Source: Methylomarinum sp.
GTDB lineage: Bacteria > Pseudomonadota > Gammaproteobacteria > Methylococcales > Methylomonadaceae
Length of the DNA stretch: 9,026 bases
Direction: 5' to 3'
NCBI GenBank assembly: GCA_013139755.1
Contig: WTAG01000173.1
Location: 1-9,026, forward strand
Positions 6,522 through 9,026 of this stretch are shown one piece after another. Under the pieces are notes generated by a model, which saw nothing but the letters and a program-made list of their open reading frames with translations, did not search any database and was not told the DNA's origin. Each line of letters starts with the position of its first letter. Positions within the stretch are counted from its first letter, which is position 1. Both the position numbers and the translations under genes were made by a program.

Positions 6522-7610
6522 TTACATATTATCCAATATGGCTTTTTTAACAGCGTCCAATGTTGCATCAATTGTCACTGGGTGTGAATCTTTACATTGA
6601 TTAATCGCAGTGTCTGGATCTTTTAAGCCATTTCCAGTTAATGTACAAACCACCTTACTACCTTCAGGGATTTTTCCACTCGCAATATCTTTTAAAGCAC
6701 CTGCTAAAGAAGTTGCTGAAGCTGGTTCACAGAAGATACCTTCATATTGTGAAAGCATTTTATGGGCTTCTAATATTTTCTCATCAGAGAAACAATCAAA
6801 CCTACCACCCGATTCCTTTTGAGCTGCCCAGGCAAAGTCCCATGATTGCGGTCTACCTATACGGATTGCAGTGGCAACAGTTTCAGGATTATCAATCATT
6901 TTACCGCTGATAAAAGGTGCTGCACCTGCAGCTTGATAACCGCACATCACTGGACGTTTAGTAGCCACGGCTTTTAAATCACCTTGATCTGCTGCATATT
7001 CTGAGTAGCCTTTCCAGTAAGCTGTGATATTCCCAGCATTACCAACAGGTAAGCAATGGAAGTCAGGTGCATCGCCTAGCTCATCAACAATTTCAAATGC
7101 CGCTGTTTTTTGTCCATCAATACGATAAGGGTTGATAGAGTTAACAATGGTAACGGGTGCATGATCGACAATTTCTTTAACTAGCGACATGCCATCATCA
7201 AAATTACCATTAATCTGGATGATTTCAGCGCCATACATTAAAGTTTGCGCCAACTTACCTAAAGCAATTTTTCCATCAGGAATTAATACGAAGGCTTTAA
7301 TGCCTGCACGAACTGCATAGGCAGCAGCTGAAGCAGAAGTATTACCTGTTGAAGCACAGATAATCGCTTTACTACCTTCTTCGACCGCTTTGGTCACGGC
7401 CATGGTCATGCCACGGTCTTTAAATGATCCTGTTGGATTTAAGCCTTCATATTTGACATAAATATCAACATCTTTACCTATAATTTTAGGAATGTTCTCT
7501 AATTGAATAAGAGGCGTATTTCCTTCCCCAAGACTGATTAGACGCGTGTCATCGCTGACTGGTAGACGGTTTCTGTAGTGTTCAATTAAACCGGTGTATC
7601 GAGTAGACAT
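6522..7610 (-). CDS. thrC: Threonine synthase
   Basis: Catalyses O-phospho-L-homoserine + water to L-threonine + phosphate, the last step of threonine synthesis, with pyridoxal phosphate in the cytosol. The 362 residues fit the shorter bacterial type of the family. Visible landmarks are GEGNTPL (28-34), the PLP-lysine motif NPTGSFKDRG (Lys64), ASTGNTSASAAAY (86-98), the phosphate-cupping loop VGNAGNITAY (189-198) and the C-terminal TLTGNGLKDPD (323-333). All parts are intact. The ATG at 7610 sits 4 nt past the hom stop, and its ribosome-binding site lies within the end of hom, so translation is probably coupled. The transcript should run through the MITE-like element to the terminator near 6291. 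Confidence 0.97.
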   Translation of the reverse strand: MSTRYTGLIEHYRNRLPVSDDTRLISLGEGNTPLIQLENIPKIIGKDVDIYVKYEGLNPTGSFKDRGMTMAVTKAVEEGSKAIICASTGNTSASAAAYAVRAGIKAFVLIPDGKIALGKLAQTLMYGAEIIQINGNFDDGMSLVKEIVDHAPVTIVNSINPYRIDGQKTAAFEIVDELGDAPDFHCLPVGNAGNITAYWKGYSEYAADQGDLKAVATKRPVMCGYQAAGAAPFISGKMIDNPETVATAIRIGRPQSWDFAWAAQKESGGRFDCFSDEKILEAHKMLSQYEGIFCEPASATSLAGALKDIASGKIPEGSKVVCTLTGNGLKDPDTAINQCKDSHPVTIDATLDAVKKAILDNM

Positions 7611-7614
7611 AATA

Positions 7615-8925
7615 TTATCCTAATGTTTCCAGACGAATTCGGCTAATTGAGCCAGTAATAGTCGGTAATGCTTCAATCTCAATCATTGCAGCATTCATTT
7701 CTTTTTCTAGCGTTATTTGCGTTAACATAATCACTGGCAAGGTGGTTTTACCTTCCAATGGTTCTTTTTGAATCAACGCTTCTATACTAATTTGATGATC
7801 AGCTAAAATTTTAGTCACTTCAGCTAATACACCCGGCTTATCTTCCGCATTTAAGCGTAAATAATAAGCTGTTTTTATTTGTTCCGATGCTAAAACAGGA
7901 ATATCTGTGATTGCATCCGCTTGAAATGCTAAGTGAGGTACTCTGTTTTCAGGATCACAGGTTAACACTCTAACCACATCAATGATATCGGCAATCACAG
8001 CAGAGGCTGTGGGCTCTGCACCTGCACCTGCACCATAATATAAAGTTGGTCCTACAGCATCACCTTGAACCAAAATAGCATTCATCACCCCATCAACATT
8101 AGCAATTAAACGACGCTCCGGGATTAATGTAGGATGAACTCTTAGTTCAATGCCCTGCTCTGTTTTTCTAGCAATACCCAGGTGCTTAATGCGATAGCCA
8201 AGCTCTTCAGCATATTCCACATCAGCACGGGTGATTTTAGTAATACCTTCTGTAAATACTTTTTCAAACTGTAACGGAATGCCAAATGCCAGTGAGGCTA
8301 AAATAGCTAGTTTATGCCCAGCATCTATACCTTCTACATCAAACGTTGGATCAGCTTCTGCATAACCTAAAGCTTGAGCTTCTGCCAAAACATCAGCAAA
8401 ATCACGGCCTTTATCACGCATTTCAGTCAGAATAAAATTACCTGTACCATTAATAATACCGGCTAACCATTCAATTTGGTTTCCGCTTAAACCCTCTCGA
8501 ATCGCTTTGATAATAGGAATACCACCCGCAACCGCTGATTCAAACAGCACCATCACGCCTTTTTCACTGGCTTTTTGGAAAATTTCATTACCATGTAAAG
8601 CGATCAAGGCTTTATTCGCGGTAACTATATGCTTACCATTGGCTATGGCTTGTAAGACAAGATCTTTAGCTAATGTGGTTCCACCAATCAATTCTAAAAC
8701 GATATCAATTTCAGGGTCATTGATAATCGTAAAGGGATCTGAGGTTAAATTTATACCCTGCGTATCACAAATTCGTTCTCGGCTTAAATCTCTGGCAGAG
8801 GCACTGCTGACAATAATTTCCTGACCCGTTCTACGTGAGATTTCTTTTGCATTTCTTTTAAGTACATTAACAACACCACCACCGACAGTACCCAACCCTA
8901 AAACACCAATTTTTACCGCTTTCAA
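7615..8925 (-). CDS. hom: Homoserine dehydrogenase (monofunctional, with ACT domain)
   Basis: Reduces L-aspartate-4-semialdehyde to L-homoserine with NAD(P)H, the branch point toward threonine and methionine. The 436 residues are the usual length of the monofunctional enzyme; no aspartokinase part is fused. An N-terminal Rossmann fold carries GLGTVG (10-15). The TANKA motif (102-106) contributes the conserved Lys105, and ESAVAGGIP (129-137) and NGTGNF (159-164) are typical of the catalytic domain. The EADPTFDVEGIDAGHK stretch ends in the conserved Lys205. Residues ~353-430, starting YYLRLNAEDKPGVLAEV, form an ACT domain, the usual site of threonine feedback control. The start is TTG at 8925: AGGAGT lies 5 nt upstream, the next upstream in-frame codons run into a TAG, and MKAVKIGVLG matches the family N-terminus. 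It forms an operon with thrC. Confidence 0.97.
   Translation of the reverse strand: MKAVKIGVLGLGTVGGGVVNVLKRNAKEISRRTGQEIIVSSASARDLSRERICDTQGINLTSDPFTIINDPEIDIVLELIGGTTLAKDLVLQAIANGKHIVTANKALIALHGNEIFQKASEKGVMVLFESAVAGGIPIIKAIREGLSGNQIEWLAGIINGTGNFILTEMRDKGRDFADVLAEAQALGYAEADPTFDVEGIDAGHKLAILASLAFGIPLQFEKVFTEGITKITRADVEYAEELGYRIKHLGIARKTEQGIELRVHPTLIPERRLIANVDGVMNAILVQGDAVGPTLYYGAGAGAEPTASAVIADIIDVVRVLTCDPENRVPHLAFQADAITDIPVLASEQIKTAYYLRLNAEDKPGVLAEVTKILADHQISIEALIQKEPLEGKTTLPVIMLTQITLEKEMNAAMIEIEALPTITGSISRIRLETLG
7618..7621 (-). promoter_or_regulatory. Ribosome-binding site of thrC inside the hom 3' end
   Basis: AGGA on the minus strand, 7 nt before the thrC ATG, formed by the last sense codons of hom and adjoining its TAA stop. 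This placement supports translational coupling of hom and thrC. Confidence 0.75.
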
Positions 8926-8930
8926 ATGTA

Positions 8931-8936
8931 ACTCCT
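8931..8936 (-). promoter_or_regulatory. Ribosome-binding site that fixes the TTG start of hom
   Basis: AGGAGT on the minus strand, 5 nt before TTG at 8925. This is the strongest Shine-Dalgarno sequence in the window and, with the in-frame TAG a few codons upstream, makes the TTG start nearly certain. Confidence 0.85.
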
Positions 8937-8942
8937 AAATTT

Positions 8943-8964
8943 GTAGAGCGGACTTTAGCCCGCT
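8943..8964. repeat. REP-like palindromic repeat, copy 2 (upstream of hom)
   Basis: GTAGAGCGGACT (8943-8954) is identical to the head of the repeat at 5308. Here AGCGGACT pairs with AGCCCGCT (8957-8964) across a 2-nt loop, with one mismatch; the distal CTAC arm of copy 1 is absent. On the minus strand the hairpin ends about 10 nt before the hom Shine-Dalgarno sequence, so it may lie in the hom leader or between hom and an upstream gene. Confidence 0.7.
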
Positions 8965-9026
8965 GTGAATATGCTTTCAAATGGTGGTCATCACCGACAT
9001 TCCTGTCTAAATCGACATTCGCACAT
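8965..9026. other. Upstream flank of hom, no gene assigned
   Basis: About 60 nt at the right edge with a short direct repeat CGACATTC (8995-9002 and 9013-9020) and a small GGTG/CACC palindrome. One minus-strand frame stays open through here into hom, but it runs through the palindromic repeat and shows no family I recognise. The stretch may be an extension of the dispersed repeat or the end of an upstream gene. Confidence 0.4.

Noticed and set aside
6372..6587. Plus-strand open frame across the MITE-like element
   Set aside because: It translates a palindromic repeat and then runs antisense into thrC, with no recognisable protein features.
8926..9026. Minus-strand frame open through the right edge into hom
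   Set aside because: It reads through the palindromic repeat and ends inside hom in another frame. No family is recognised and too little is visible to call the end of an upstream gene.
1..9026. CRISPR array, tRNA or rRNA gene, insertion-sequence transposase
   Set aside because: No regularly spaced direct repeats, no cloverleaf or rRNA sequence and no transposase coding sequence were seen on either strand.

Overview
The window is A+T-rich bacterial DNA. The homoserine dehydrogenase and threonine synthase proteins, the hom-thrC gene pair and the types of intergenic palindrome suggest a gammaproteobacterium. A low-GC relative of methanotrophs (Methylococcales) or sulphur oxidisers is my best guess. 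This is an inference from remembered protein similarity, not from a search.

Layout, left to right. (1) Positions 1-2963, plus strand: the 3' end of a nonribosomal peptide synthetase (NRPS) gene that enters from beyond the left edge. The end of a condensation domain, a complete adenylation domain, a carrier domain and a C-terminal thioesterase are visible, so this is the last, product-releasing module of an assembly line. (2) 2965-5178, minus strand: a neuropathy-target-esterase-type protein with two cyclic-nucleotide-binding-like domains and a patatin phospholipase domain. It converges on the NRPS gene with one base between the stop codons. (3) 5179-5357: a spacer with a candidate promoter and a short palindromic repeat. 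(4) 5358-6137, minus: a secreted LolA-like 'outer membrane lipoprotein-sorting' family protein, preceded by an uninterrupted run of 12 G (12 C on the coding strand). (5) 6138-6521: a gene-free stretch holding the G12 tract, a strong minus-strand terminator, a 79-bp MITE-like inverted-repeat element and a 25-nt imperfect direct repeat flanking that element. (6) 6522-8925, minus: the hom-thrC operon for threonine synthesis. hom starts at TTG behind a good Shine-Dalgarno sequence, and thrC is coupled to it across a 4-nt gap. (7) 8926-9026: hom upstream region with a second copy of the palindromic repeat found at 5308.

hom and thrC act together: aspartate semialdehyde is reduced to homoserine, which (after phosphorylation by a kinase not in the window) is converted to threonine. 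The other three genes show no shared pathway with this pair or with one another. The NRPS faces the opposite way, and the LolA-like gene is separated from thrC by a terminator.

I did not find a clear new multi-gene system. The points most worth following are the G12 tract immediately upstream of an exported envelope protein (possible phase variation), the NRPS module with an unfamiliar specificity code, and the density of small repeat elements in the spacers.
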